Positions 1 to 11,720 of a DNA stretch of 64,000 nucleotides are shown piece by piece (position 1 is the stretch's first letter; each line of letters begins with the position of its first letter). Position numbers and translations under genes: made by a program. Below the pieces are notes generated by a model that saw nothing but the letters and a program-made list of their open reading frames with translations, made no database searches and was not told the DNA's origin. The stretch comes from Hypoxylon rubiginosum (taxonomy: Eukaryota; Ascomycota; Sordariomycetes; Xylariales; Hypoxylaceae): NCBI GenBank assembly GCA_902806565.1, contig CADCXA010000043.1:124001-188000 (forward strand), read 5' to 3'.

Positions 1-353
1 AATCGCCAGTCACACACCCGTCATATATACGTAGCCACCCGGTAGGACTATTGGTCTAGAAATACGATAGGAGGTAGGTCTCTTTATACTTACTAGAGGC
101 TTCTTTGTTTTTACCCCTGTATATACGCGGAGCCTAGTAGCCGTTTGGTTAATAGTTTTTCGTGCAGTTTATATTAACTAGATTACTAAGATCAGCGGTT
201 AAATTAAATTAATCGAGTTAAATAAATTACCTTTATTTAAATTAAATAAAGTTAAATTAAATATTTAAATATTAGTGATTAATTAAAATAATTCTAACCG
301 GTTTAATATATTTAATTAATAAAAAAGTTTTTTAAGTTTAAAAATTTATAATT

Positions 354-542
354 ATTAAATAATAAAAAATTATTTTAAAAAACCTATTTAAGTTTTATAT
401 ATAAATTAACAATTAAAATTATAATAATTTTATTATAAGGTTATTTTAAAAAATTATAAAAATATATATAATTAAAAAATATATATTTAATATATAAAAT
501 TAACCTTTTAATTAAATATATATATTATTTAATAATTAAAAA
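354..542 (+). repeat. Left copy of 189-bp direct repeat (possible LTR)
   Basis: This aligns without gaps to 5979-6167 at a fixed offset of 5,625 bases. I find six differences, at 369, 384, 392, 410, 439 and 505, and all are transitions of the C/T or G/A kind. The left copy keeps G or C at five of them and the right copy at one. Similarity ends on both sides in A/T sequence. Spacing and direct orientation fit long terminal repeats of a retroelement of about 5.8 kb, but TG..CA ends cannot be verified after this mutation load. Confidence 0.75.
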
Positions 543-3500
543 TTTTATTTATTTAAAAATTAAAAAATTATATATAAATAATAATATATAATTTTTAATT
601 AACTAAAAACTATAAAATTATAAAATAATTATATTAATAAAACTTTTTATAATTTAAATTTAATTAATAATAAAAAAAATAATATATTAAAAATAATAAA
701 AAAAAAGGTTTTTTATAATAACTTAATTAACTAGAAATAATAAAATAAAGAATTTTAAATAAAAACTATTAACTTAAAACTTTAAAAATATATTAATTTT
801 ATAGAAATATTAAAATAATTAAAAAAGCTATTTTAATTAAATGTTAATAATTATTTAAAAAAAGCTTAATAAATAATATAAAATTTATTAAATAATAATT
901 TTTAAATAATAATAAATAAAAGTTAAAAAAAACAAATTAAAATAAATAAAAGATTTATAAGTTTAATAAAAATAATAAAAAAAAATAAAGTTATTTATAA
1001 AAAAGATTAAACTTTTTATAATTATAATTATAAAATTTATTAAATTTATTAATAAATAATTAAAAAATTAAAAAACTAAGTTATTAATTTTATATTTTTA
1101 AATTATTAAAATATATATTTTAATTTAATAAATATTTTATATAAATAATATAAAAAACTATTTATTATTAGTAAAATATATAATAATTAATTAAAGTTAT
1201 AAATTTAAAAACAATATAAAAAAATAATATAATAATTAATAAAAATACTTAAAAACTTTAAAATATAAATAACTAAATAAAAATTAATTATTATAAATAT
1301 AAAAGTAAAAAATTTAATAAATATTACTAATAATTAATTATTAATAAAAATTTTTAAAGTTATATTTAATAATATTTTAAATAATTAAATAACTAATTAT
1401 AAACTATTAAATATTAATAAAATTAAAAATAATATATTTAATTATTTAAATATAATAGTTATTTTATATAAATATATATTTTTATAATTAATTTTTATAT
1501 AATTTTATTTTATAAAAAAAGTATTTATTATTTAATTTAATAATATAAAATTTAATTATAATAAAAACTTAAATATTAAATTAAAATAAAAAAAAAACGC
1601 CACTTTTAAACCTTTTAATTAATTAAAATAAAATAAAAATAATAAAAACTACGGTAAATTATAAGGTTAAAATAATTTAAATAAATAAATTAAATTAATT
1701 AAAAAAAAACAAACCGATATATTTATTAATTATTTATAAAAAACTAACATTTTATATTTAACTTATTATAATTATTATAAAATTTTTAATTATTAATATA
1801 TTATTAAAAATAAAACTTTAAAAAACTAAACTTTAAACTTTATTATAAAAAAAATAATTAAATATAAGATAATTAAAAATAATATATTTATTAAACTAAT
1901 TAAAAAAACAAAAAAAAAGTTATTTATATAAAATAAAAATTAATTAATTTAAGTAATTAAAAAAATAAAAAAAATATTTTTAATTTTATAAATTATATTT
2001 AAAATTAATACTTATTTTTTAAAAAACTTAATAATTTTAAACTTAAAAATTATTATTTATATTTTTAATTAATTTAATTAATTTTTATTATATTAAATAA
2101 TATATATTAAAAACATGATTTTTATAAAAAACTTAATTATATTTATATAAAAATATAAAAAAATAAATATATATTTAAAAAGTTTAAAAAAAATAAAGCT
2201 TTTATAATTATAAAATATAATATATTATAAAAAATTTATATTTAATATAATATTATTAAGGTTTTTAAAAAAAATAAAATATTAATAAAACTATAAAAAT
2301 ATAAATAACTATTTATAAAAAAAAAAAAATTTTATTTTATATATTATTATTAATAAATAAAATTAATATATTTTAAAAGATTTTTTTAAAAATTTTATTA
2401 ATTATTTATTTTATATAAAAAGTGTTAAATTTAACAGTTAAATAAAATAATTTTTAAATATAATAATTAATAAATTATAATATTTATAATTTAGTTATTT
2501 AAAATTAAAAACTTTTAATTATATAACTAGTTATTTTTAAAAAATAAAAATTAAAAAGTTTAATTTAATTAAAAAAACTAATTAAATTATTATAATAAAA
2601 TATAATATATATAACTATAAAAAAATTAAAAAACTTAATTATTATAAACGTTATAAATAATTAAATAAATTAAATAAATATTTAATTATTAATTTTTATA
2701 ACTTAGAAATAGATTTTTAAAAATATTAATATATAATATTAATTATTAATAAATATATAAAATAAGCTTTAAAACTTTTATTTTAAAAATTATATTTTAA
2801 ATTTAATTATTAAAATTTTAAATTAAATATTTAAAATTATTTAAAAATAATATTAATTTAATATTAAAATTATTAAATATAATAATAAACTAATAATAAA
2901 AAAACATATTATATAAAATTATATTTAATAAATATATTATATTAAACTTAAACTTTTAATATTAAATACGTAAAATTAAAATAAAAACATTAAATATTTA
3001 AAAAGTATAATTAAATAAAAAATTTAAATAATAAAAATAAAATTAAAGTTTTTAAGTTTTTTATAAATAAAAATTTTTAAAACTATTATTTATTTTTATA
3101 ATTATATTTTTAAATATAACTTTAATTAGTAATTTTTATATAAGTGTTTTTATATTTATTTAACTTTTAAAAATAATATAATTACTAATAAAAAATTATA
3201 TTAAGTTTATTTAAAAATATATAAATATAAAGTGTTTATATTTACTATAAAAATAAAATAAAAATAAAATTAACGTTAATATTTTAATTTAAAAATATAA
3301 ATAAACTATTTAATAAGTTATAATTTTATAAATATTTATAATATTTAAGTTTTTATATTAAAATAAGTTATTAAAATATAAGATATTATATTTAATAAAA
3401 ACATTATATTTAATAAAAATATTTTATTTTTAAAAAATAACTTATTATATATAATAAAAAAGAATATTTAAAATTTAATTAATTAAATTACCATTTTATA

Positions 3501-3746
3501 AAACATAAAAAAAAAATTAATTTAAGGTTATTAATTTTTAAAAAAAACAAGATAAAAGTAAAAATATTAATAAAAAATAAAAACAAATAAAACTATAAAA
3601 TAAATAATAATAATAAAAAGTATAATAATAAAAAAACTAAAAAGTTTAATTACTTTTATATTAAAATTATATTTATATTATATTTTATTTTTAATATTAC
3701 TTTTTTATTAATTATTTTATTATTTATTATAATAATAAAAAAAAAA

Positions 3747-3938
3747 TTAAACGTTATAAATTATATATTTTTAAATATTAATATAAAAAAAAAATTAAAC
3801 GCTATAAATTACACCTTCTTAAATATAATTAAAAAACCAAGGTTAAATATTATAAATTACACTTTTTATAATAAAATAAAAAAAATAAAATTAAATATTA
3901 TAAATTATATTTTTTAAAATAAAAATATAAAAAATATT
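3747..3938. repeat. 48-bp tandem repeat, four copies, inside the RIP block
   Basis: A recognisable core (TTAAACGYTATAAATTA and its RIP variants) starts at 3747, 3795, 3843 and 3891, an exact 48-base period. The second copy has kept the most G/C. Forty-eight is a multiple of three, so this could be a relic of a protein with a 16-residue repeat, or simply a minisatellite in the dead element. Confidence 0.7.
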
Positions 3939-5978
3939 ATTCTAATAAATTAAATTATAACTTTTAACACGTTTTTAAAATAAATTAAAAGGAATTTATT
4001 TATTTTTTATTTTAAAACTATAAATTATATAATAAATTAAAAAACTATATTTAATATAAAATATTTAATTTTAATAATAAAATTAATATATAAAAAACTA
4101 ATAAATAAAATATAAATAATATAAATAATATATTATTTATAATATTATTTTATAAACTAAGTAAATTTAAATTTAATACTATATTTAAAATTATATAAAC
4201 TTAAAAAATTATAAAAACTTTTATAAAAAAAGTAAAGAATTTATAAAAAAGATTTATTATTTTTTTTAAAAACTTATAAAAAATTATAAAATTATACTTT
4301 AAGATAAAAATTTAAAAAAGCTAAAAAATTATATTTAAATAATTATAAAAAGATAAATTTTTAAGTTAAATATAAATAATAAATTATTAATAATAAGTAA
4401 ATTTTAAATTATATATAAATATATATATATAAATTTAATAAATATAAATAATTTATAAAATATAAAATAAAACTAATAATTTAAAAAAACCAGTAAATTA
4501 AAAATAAATATTTAAATATTTATATTTTAATATTAATTAAAAGATTATTTTAAACTTTTATTATAATTATAATAAAATTTAACTTTAAATTAATTTAATA
4601 TAATATAATTAACATATTTATAAACGTAAATTTAAATAAAAAAATCTATATAAAAATACTTTTAAAATATTAAAAACATTAAATTATTTTATATTTATTA
4701 AAAGTGTTATATAAATTAAAAAAGATTTTTATATTTTAATAAAAAAAGTTAATTAAAATATTTACAGAATTAAGTTTTTTAGTTATTTTTTATAAATTTT
4801 ATTACTTTTTTAAAAACAAAGTATTAATTTTTTTTTATATTAATAATATTATTTTTATATATTAAAACTATAAATAATAAATAATAAATATAATAATATT
4901 ATAATTATAAAAAAAATATTAATTTATAAGTGGAAATAATTTATAATAATTTCTTAAAATTAAAATAATTAAAAATTAAAATAAAAAATTAATTTAGTTT
5001 TTTTAATTTTTATATATAAATAAGTTAAATAAATTATTAATAAATAAAAAACCAGGAATTATTTTTTTAATTTTTATAAGAAATAAAAAACTATTATTTT
5101 TATTAAAATTAACTTTTTTATAATTTATTTAATAATATTAATAAAAGATTAAATTAATATTATATATAATAATAATTATATATTTTAATATTACTTTTAT
5201 AATTTCTTAATTAATTAGATTTAATATAAATTTTAATAATAAATATTATTTTAAAACTAATTAATTAATTTAATATTTTTTTATTATTTAATATTTATTT
5301 TTATAATATAAATATATTAATATATTTAAAATAACTAATAATATTTTATTTATTAATAATATTTTTAATTAAAAAAGTTTATAAATATATATAATAAAAT
5401 TATTTAAAGAAATAATTAAATAATATATAAATAAATAAAATATAATAATTATTTTTATAATAAAAACGAAGTTATTATTTTTTATATAAACTATAAAAAA
5501 AGTTATATTTATATTATATTTAATTATAAAGTTTAATATAAGTTTAAATAACTTAAAAATTATAATATATTATAATAATAAATAAATAATTAAACTAATA
5601 TATATAAATATTATATTATTTTAAATTAAGTTATAATATATAAATATTTATAATTATTAGTTATAATAAAAAATATTTATAAATTAAATTAAAATTATTT
5701 ATATTTTTATAAAAAATATAATAATAAATAATTTTATTAAAATATTTATTATAAAAAAATTTATTATATTTATTTAATAATTAAATTTAATAAATATATA
5801 AAAAAAAATTAAATTTAAATAAATTTACAAGCTTATAAAAAAAAATTTTAATAAAATAAAAAACTTTTTACTTAATAAAAAAAATAATATATATATAATT
5901 AATAATTAAAAAATATTAAAAAATAAGTTTTAATTATTTAAACTTTTTTATTAAAAATAAATAAGTTTAAAAAAATAT

Positions 5979-6167
5979 ATTAAATAATAAAAAGTTATTT
6001 TAAAAAACTTATTTAAATTTTATATATAAATTAATAATTAAAATTATAATAATTTTATTATAAAGTTATTTTAAAAAATTATAAAAATATATATAATTAA
6101 AAAATATATATTTAATATATAAAATTAACTTTTTAATTAAATATATATATTATTTAATAATTAAAAA
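5979..6167 (+). repeat. Right copy of 189-bp direct repeat (possible LTR)
   Basis: This is the partner of 354-542, in the same orientation and ungapped. It has lost five G/C bases that the left copy retains and keeps one that the left copy lost. That is the pattern expected when two copies of a repeat are mutated by RIP together. Confidence 0.75.
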
Positions 6168-7111
6168 AAAAAGTTAATTAATTTAAATAAATTTTTAGAA
6201 TTTTTTAATTAAATAATTTAAACTAAGTTAATTATTAATTAAACTAATTATATAATTAATTTAATTTAAACGTTAATTAAAATATTTAAATTTAAAAATA
6301 AGTTTTTTTATAACTTATATAAAATGTTTATATATATTATAAAATATTTTAATTTTAAAAGAATATATTTAACCGATATTTTATTAAAGTATAATATCGC
6401 TTAAAAATAAAAATAATATATAAACTTATATAATTTACCTTATAGTTAAAAAACTTCTAGATTAATAATAATATTTCGCTTATAATAAAAACGGTAGGTA
6501 ATATCACTCTAGATCCGCTTTTTACACGTTGGCTGGAGATTATTTATATAAGTTTTATTTAATATTTAATATCGCGAGAATTTTTAAAAAGTTTTCACTT
6601 ATTTTAGTTTAACAGAATAATTTCAGTTTTAGGCGTGCTTAGTAATACTTTTTAAGCTTTTTTATTAGTACCTACATATATTAAATAATAATATATAATA
6701 ATAATCTCATAGTATTTTTATAGTAAGTTATATTATTAAAACCGTTAAAATTTTAAAAATTTAATAATATAATATTATATATATTTTATAACTATTTTAT
6801 AATATAAAAACCTAAATATTAAAAGTTATAAATATAACTTAATAATAGTTTTTTATATATTTAAATATATATTAAAATTAATAAATAATAATTATAATTT
6901 AATTTTAATTAAATTATATTTATAAATAAATTAAATATATAATAAAAAAAACTAAATGTTTTATAAGATTTTTAATTTATAACTAATATTTAAGTAATAT
7001 TTCTTAAGGTTATATATTAACTATAAATATAAGGAGCTTAAGCACCGAGCCCCGCTATAATTACGGTAAGTTACAACGCGTACCTTCTATAACTTAAGAT
7101 TATATTATCAA

Positions 7112-7165
7112 TTTTCAGAGTTTAGCGGGGTTTATTCGCACAGTTACAGCGTGTTCACTCTGAAA
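7112..7165. repeat. Short inverted repeat at the AT/GC boundary
   Basis: TTTTCAGAGT at 7112-7121 is the exact reverse complement of ACTCTGAAAA at 7156-7165, separated by 34 bases. It sits where the RIP-depleted block gives way to normal base composition. It may be part of the end of the inserted element; at 10 bp, chance is possible. Confidence 0.35.
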
Positions 7166-7264
7166 AAGTAGCCCCCTTTCTTTCCCCTTTCTCCTCCCTC
7201 TCACTTTACTTTCTCCCAACACCTCACTTCTAGACGAGCTACATGGCGCGTTCCAAAACCGAAC

Positions 7265-8063
7265 TTACACTATATGTGGTTTGGACCTATCTATATGTTC
7301 CAGCTCGGCTTCGACTTCGTGGTTCAGTAGTGCCGAACGCACGTTCCCGTTTTCCATCACCTCCCTAATAGGCCCAGCATAGTGTTTTCTTCCCATCCAG
7401 AGCCACAGTATACCGCATACAATTAGTGCAGCCCCGAATACTACTCCGGCGTAATCCATGTTGGTCGCTGTCACGGGGAAATACGGGGGGAGAACATTGA
7501 ACCCGATCGTGATAAAGGAGAAGGCGATAGTAAAAAGGTTGACCGGTACACCCCATCTGCCTAACTCCCATGGGCCGAATGGGATATTCTTTGCTAGAAA
7601 CACACGGCGCACGAGAATGAAGATGGTCGGGAGCACATAAGTCGTGTATTGTCCCAGCAAGGCTAGCGAAACCAGTGCATTGAATGCAGTTGTTGATCCC
7701 AGATTGATCAGGCCAAGAATCATGATGATGGCCGCGCTCCATAGGATAGCCCGTACGGGTATTCCGAATCGGTTATCGACCTGTACATTCTTGTGAGAAC
7801 TAACATAGGTCGCATTCACTTTCCATCACAGCACTCACATGGGAGAAATAGCGAGGGAACGGCAACCCATCATCCCGCGCGAAGGCCCAGATGAGCCGAG
7901 AGCCCGATGCAAGTAGACCGAGAGCAGAAAAAAAGATGGATATGATCAAAGCCGAAACCATGGCGTTCGTAGCTGCGTTCGTCGTCGCCATGGTCCTTAT
8001 CGGTCTCGGGCAAGGAGGTACAACGGCTGTTATATTCCCCTTTTTATGTAAGCACGATCCCAT
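7265..8063 (-). pseudogene. Amino-acid/choline-type permease, C-terminal half only
   Basis: Two exons, from about 8063 to 7839 and 7789 to 7265, are separated by a 49-base intron (7838-7790, GTGAGT..AAG). They give roughly 250 residues of an APC-superfamily permease. The conserved stretch ASGSRLIWAFARDDGLPF is followed by IPVRAILWS and five to six hydrophobic segments, then a charged cytoplasmic tail. Fungal GABA, amino-acid and choline permeases of this family have about 520 residues with 12 segments, so the first half is missing. No homologous sequence continues upstream; within about 60 bases the opposite strand becomes the POT transporter fragment. Both fragments being cut at the same place suggests loss of a shared 5' region. 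The exact 5' edge (8010-8063) is uncertain. Confidence 0.7.
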
Positions 8064-8065
8064 AA

Positions 8066-9366
8066 TCTACCCAGATATGGCATCTGGCTTACCTCCATCA
8101 AGGCGACCAGATTCCTGACAAATCTCCGCGAGTCATTCGCACCGAAAAGGGGGAGGAGGTTGTAACAGATCCTAAACTTACAATACAATATGTATTCACT
8201 CTTTTCTATTGGTAAGCTAGCACGCCTCGTATATGCGCCCCTTTCAACATATCATTGACTGAATAGGATGATAAATATTGCGTCCTTAATTACACTTGCT
8301 ACAACGTCTTTGGAGAAGAGCGTCGGCTTTTGGGCTGCTTATCTGCTACCCTTGTGCGGCTTGATCGCATCCGTTGTACCTTTTGTGCTATTGAATGGCC
8401 GACTGAGTATGTATCTGATGCCTCAAGTGGTTGCCTCAATTAACATGAGCTGAAGCCAAACTTGCCCCCCACGGCAATGTATTGACCCACGCGGCCAGAG
8501 TCATGGTTCTTGCGACCAGATCTGGTTTCCGTCTTACCGCAGCCGATCCGTCACGCCAGGGGCTGCTGCGTGACGATCCATCGTTTCCATGGACGTCAGT
8601 ATTCGTCCAAGAGATACGTCGCGGCCTGCGAGCCTGCCGAGTTGTCGTTTGTTTCGTCATATTTTATCTATGTTTCAACCAGACGACCAACAACATCATC
8701 TCTCAGGCCAGCCAGATGGATATATCAGGGGTTTCTAACGATACGATTCAATCTATGAACCCGATCTTCTACATCGTTCTCAACCCCTTGATTCAATCCC
8801 TCCTTTTCCCGTTCCTCTCGCGCCGCCGTATATCTTTCGGGCCAATCGCGAGGATGTCGGCTTCCTTCCTATTTTTGGCATTGGGAACAGCCTATTCGGC
8901 CGGCGTCCAGAAACTGATATACAGCCGCGCTCCGTGCTTCACCCAGCCATTAGCCTGCGAGGCTGCTGTAGTCGCAACATATGGCGACATGAAGCAATAC
9001 CGACCTAATGAGATCAGTGCCTGGATTCAGATCCCACTTCACTTTCTTTTTGCAATTGGCGAAATCTTCGGCTTTGTAGCGCTGAACGAATTTGCGTACG
9101 CGGAGGCCCCCACTAACATGAAAGCTGTAGTGAAAGCCTTCGAGCAACTGATGGCCGCCCTGGGAGCTGCACTAGGTGTGGCTCTTGGTCCGGTATCGAA
9201 AGACCCTTGGATGGTCATTGTGTACTCCGTTCTGGCGGGGGTGACGGCTGCTACCGGAATCGCGGTGTATGCCATCTTCCGAGTATACGATGCCTCGTGG
9301 TATACGGAAGAAGCCGCTGGAAACATAGAGGGACCTTCTCGCATTAATCAAGTGAAAAAAAGCTAG
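8066..9366 (+). pseudogene. POT/PTR2-family peptide transporter, 5'-truncated
   Basis: Exons 8066-8211, 8267-8406 and 8450-9366 are joined by 55-bp and 43-bp introns whose phases match exactly (TG|G Trp; A|CT Thr). The frame reads family signature segments: GEEVVTDPKLTIQYVF, LFYWMINIASLITLATTSLE, VGFWAAYLLP, then FYLCFNQTTNNIISQAS, NPIFYIVLNPLIQSLLFP and, near the end, IGEIFGFVALNEFAYAEAP. Fungal Ptr2 proteins have about 600 residues; about 400 remain here, and the first four or five membrane segments with the proton-coupling ExxER region are absent. The open frame begins after a TAA at 8063 with no start codon or homologous upstream exon. It faces the permease fragment. The retained part has no internal stop, so truncation may be recent, or expression from a new start is conceivable. 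Confidence 0.75.
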
Positions 9367-9477
9367 CCAATGAAGTTAGGAGGTAAGTAAGGAAGTGCGT
9401 CAGTCATACGTTGTGTAGTGCTAGTTCAGATTGTGGCCGCTGACCTTCGCCCAGGAACCTTGACTACTTCAGGCTCC

Positions 9478-9720
9478 TAGAGCGTTTCGTTAGACGGTGA
9501 AGTGTCAACAGATACCAAGCCCGCCCGATGCACAGCTGCGAACATATAGCCGATTGTATTTGCGGCAAATAGAATCATGTAGCCCTCTGCTTCAGTAGAT
9601 ACGGGGACGAACTACTCCCCTGAAGATATTCCGATCACTATCTTCAGGCCAGTAGAGCCAACTCCGTGGTTAGTCAGGCATGCATCACCGTATTTCCTTA
9701 GTTGCGCAACGAGTTCGGTA
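9478..9720 (-). pseudogene. Unidentified coding relic
   Basis: The minus strand reads an open stretch ending EAEGYMILFAANTIGYMF.. and LVSVDTSPSNETL before a TAG at about 9480. It is preceded in the same frame by about 35 residues and one in-frame TAG, which could be a mutated CAG. Amino-acid use looks protein-like, but I do not recognise the family. It lies between the POT fragment and the acetyltransferase and may be another remnant. Confidence 0.25.
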
Positions 9721-10017
9721 GCAAATGATCGTGGGGCGTGAGATGTAGCCTTGAAAAATCTTGTGGTTGCCTAGGTAGATACCTACCTCCTAAATAGCTA
9801 CGACTAAGGGATCTATAAGCGGGAGAAAGACAGTATCTGATACAAGTGCCTAATTATAGGTTTCACGGGATAGATGATCCTATATCGGCACTCTCGTGTA
9901 GTACAGAAAAGACCGTTTTCCCCGCCTTTGTACAATACCCCTTTTTCTCTCCCTCCACCCCTCGGCTTTTCGCCTCCGTACCAAACGCTTCTTATCGTCA
10001 AACGAACCGTCATCACG

Positions 10018-10942
10018 ATGGAGCCGGCTGGCAAAGTGAGAGTAGCTGTTCTGTCTGATGAGGATATTCCAATATGCTTTCAGGTCGTATCTCAGTCATT
10101 CGGCCACGACTTGCCATTTGTGGATATATATTTCCCGAACCACGATACGCCTCAGGGGCAAGTACAAGGATCTAAACGCTTAACTACATGGAAGCGCACC
10201 AAGAACTCTACATTCCTGAAAGCGGTTGTCTCATCTGATACCAAAGATGCACACGAAGATCCTCCGGAGCGTATTATCGGCATCGGTATTTGGACCTTGA
10301 CGAAAACGGCCCCTCCTGCAGAGCTCGAAAAGGCGGAAAATATTGAGGCTTGGCCGGACGAGGACGACCGCGATTATATGGCTCGCCTATGGCGGGACTA
10401 TGTGATACCACGGAGCCAAGCAATCGAGGATTCTAATGGTAGGGGGGCTTATGGTAAGTTCAGATTAATAAAAGGGATCCGGACTTGGATTTCGGCGAAA
10501 AATAACTAAGGGGGTTGGTTGGAGGTCCGAACGGTAAAACACTACTTTAGGCGAGCTATGTAGAATTTAAATACCCACTGACATTAAGTGTATTTTACAT
10601 GAATCAACTCATAATGCTAACGTCTTGGATACAGTTCTCGAACTACTGGCGGTACACCCAGATTATCAGCGTTTAGGAGCGGGTACGGCTCTTGTCAAAT
10701 GGGGAACTAACGCTGCAGATGAGCTGGGAGCCAAGGTATTGTTGCCCTCGCTCTTCGGCATACAGCCAACTAATAATTACACTTCCTAGGCGGTCGTCGA
10801 GTCATCGCCGGTGGGGCGTCGGGTTTACCAAAAGTGCGGTTTCCGTACAAAGATTGAGGAGATGCGGCTTGACACTGGAGAAAGATTCGCGAAACGAAGA
10901 AGGCCGATACTCACATTCATGATGAGAGAGCCCCAGCTGTAG
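10018..10942 (+). CDS. GNAT-family N-acetyltransferase
   Basis: Three exons (10018-10453, 10635-10735, 10790-10942) give a 229-residue protein. The start MEPAGKVRVA fits the short N-terminus of fungal GNAT proteins. Exon 1 carries the FVDIYFPNHDTP.G..QG and IGIGIWT segments. Exon 2 encodes the acetyl-CoA-binding motif A (LELLAVHPDYQRLGAGTALV). Exon 3 carries motif B (VGRRVYQKCGF) and a terminal FMMREP. The second intron is 54 bp; the first is 181 bp, long for this window, but its donor GTAAGT, a GCTAAC branch site 14 bases before the acceptor, and phase all agree. The substrate cannot be told from sequence. Unlike its neighbours on both sides it appears intact. Confidence 0.8.
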
Positions 10943-11282
10943 GGGATAAGTAGTACACCCCGATATGAAGTTGATACCGGTCTATATCGCTAATTGAGGC
11001 GACTATATGAATCGATACGCCGTTTCGCTTTAATCGTCGAAAGCTATGGCGGAGCTCAGTTTGAGGGCGGTAAGGAAAAGGAAAGAGACGACATTAATTT
11101 TAGAGAAATACATGTTGAATTTAGATGTTTGATCTGAAAACGAGATACACCTGTTTTTAGAAGAACACCCTCAAAGACCTCTCATCCACACTCCTTCTAA
11201 TATACACCGGACTACCTAGATAAAAAGACGACAAGGAAATGTAGTGCTACATAAAACCCTACTCATCGGGTCTGGTAGTTCC
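10943..11282. other. Intergenic
   Basis: I see no reading frame or repeat here that I can support. Confidence 0.5.
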
Positions 11283-11720
11283 TTAGGGGTAGGGGTTAAC
11301 CCAGCGGTAGTACCTCTTAAAGTCGACGTCGTTCGGAACGACCTCGCTCGCGATGCTGAAGATGTAGTAGTCCCGGGCCGGGCACTGGCCGGTGCGCGAC
11401 CTCTCCGCCTTCGTCTTCTTTCCCGACGACGGGCCGCCGCCGATGTCCGCCGAGTTGAAGAAGCCGTTCGGGCGCTGCTGCTGCGAGAGCATGCCGCCGG
11501 CGCCGTTCTGCGCGGCCCACTCGCCGACGGCGTTGACGAGCATGCCTAGGAACTGCCCGCCGGCGGTGCCCGGGTTGGTCAGGCCGCCCGGCAGGTTGAA
11601 GCCGAAGCAGAAGTCACCGGCCTGCGCTGCCGTGCCCTAGGTCGCGCCCATCTGGACGCCCGCCCCCGGCACCTGCTCCGTCGGCCACTCGTACAGGTCG
11701 GTGTGGGACAAGAAGATGAA
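11283..11720 (-). pseudogene. Unidentified broken gene, 3' part
   Basis: The minus strand has a protein-like frame running from FIFLSHTDLYEWPTEQVPG (about 11715) through GDFCFGFNLPGGLTNPG and LVNAVGEWAAQNGAGG to the end DFKRYYRWVNPYP at 11283. It is interrupted by TAG at 11639-11637, which could have come from CAG. I do not recognise the family. The frame stops making sense at about 11720, where the opposite strand begins to read as a chitinase C-terminal region. That makes a second head-to-head pair of 5'-truncated remnants. The region is GC-rich, so the opposite-strand frame with Ala/Arg-rich translation is taken as a shadow. Confidence 0.4.

Larger units (their letters stand above)
181..7110. 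repeat. RIP-degenerated AT-rich repeat block
   Basis: About 7 kb is nearly pure A and T, with many stretches of 50-100 bases holding only one or two G or C. By eye, most surviving C is followed by T and most surviving G is preceded by A, as expected if CpA was converted to TpA on both strands by repeat-induced point mutation. Every frame is broken by TAA, and no reading frame in the block is credible. The rest of the window is ordinary 45-55% GC, so the boundary near 7.1 kb is abrupt; G+C rises gradually from about 6.34 kb. The left edge (1-180) is less depleted. The block may be one or several dead transposons, or part of a centromeric or subtelomeric AT isochore. Confidence 0.9.

Noticed and set aside
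1..7110. Mitochondrial DNA insertion as the source of the AT-rich block
   Set aside because: No mitochondrial gene or tRNA is readable, and G/C is lower and distributed in CpT/ApG contexts as after RIP. A centromeric isochore remains possible but cannot be judged from one window.
11244..11549. Plus-strand frame of about 100 codons
   Set aside because: Ala/Arg/Val-rich translation typical of the reverse of a GC-rich gene; the minus frame has far more natural composition.
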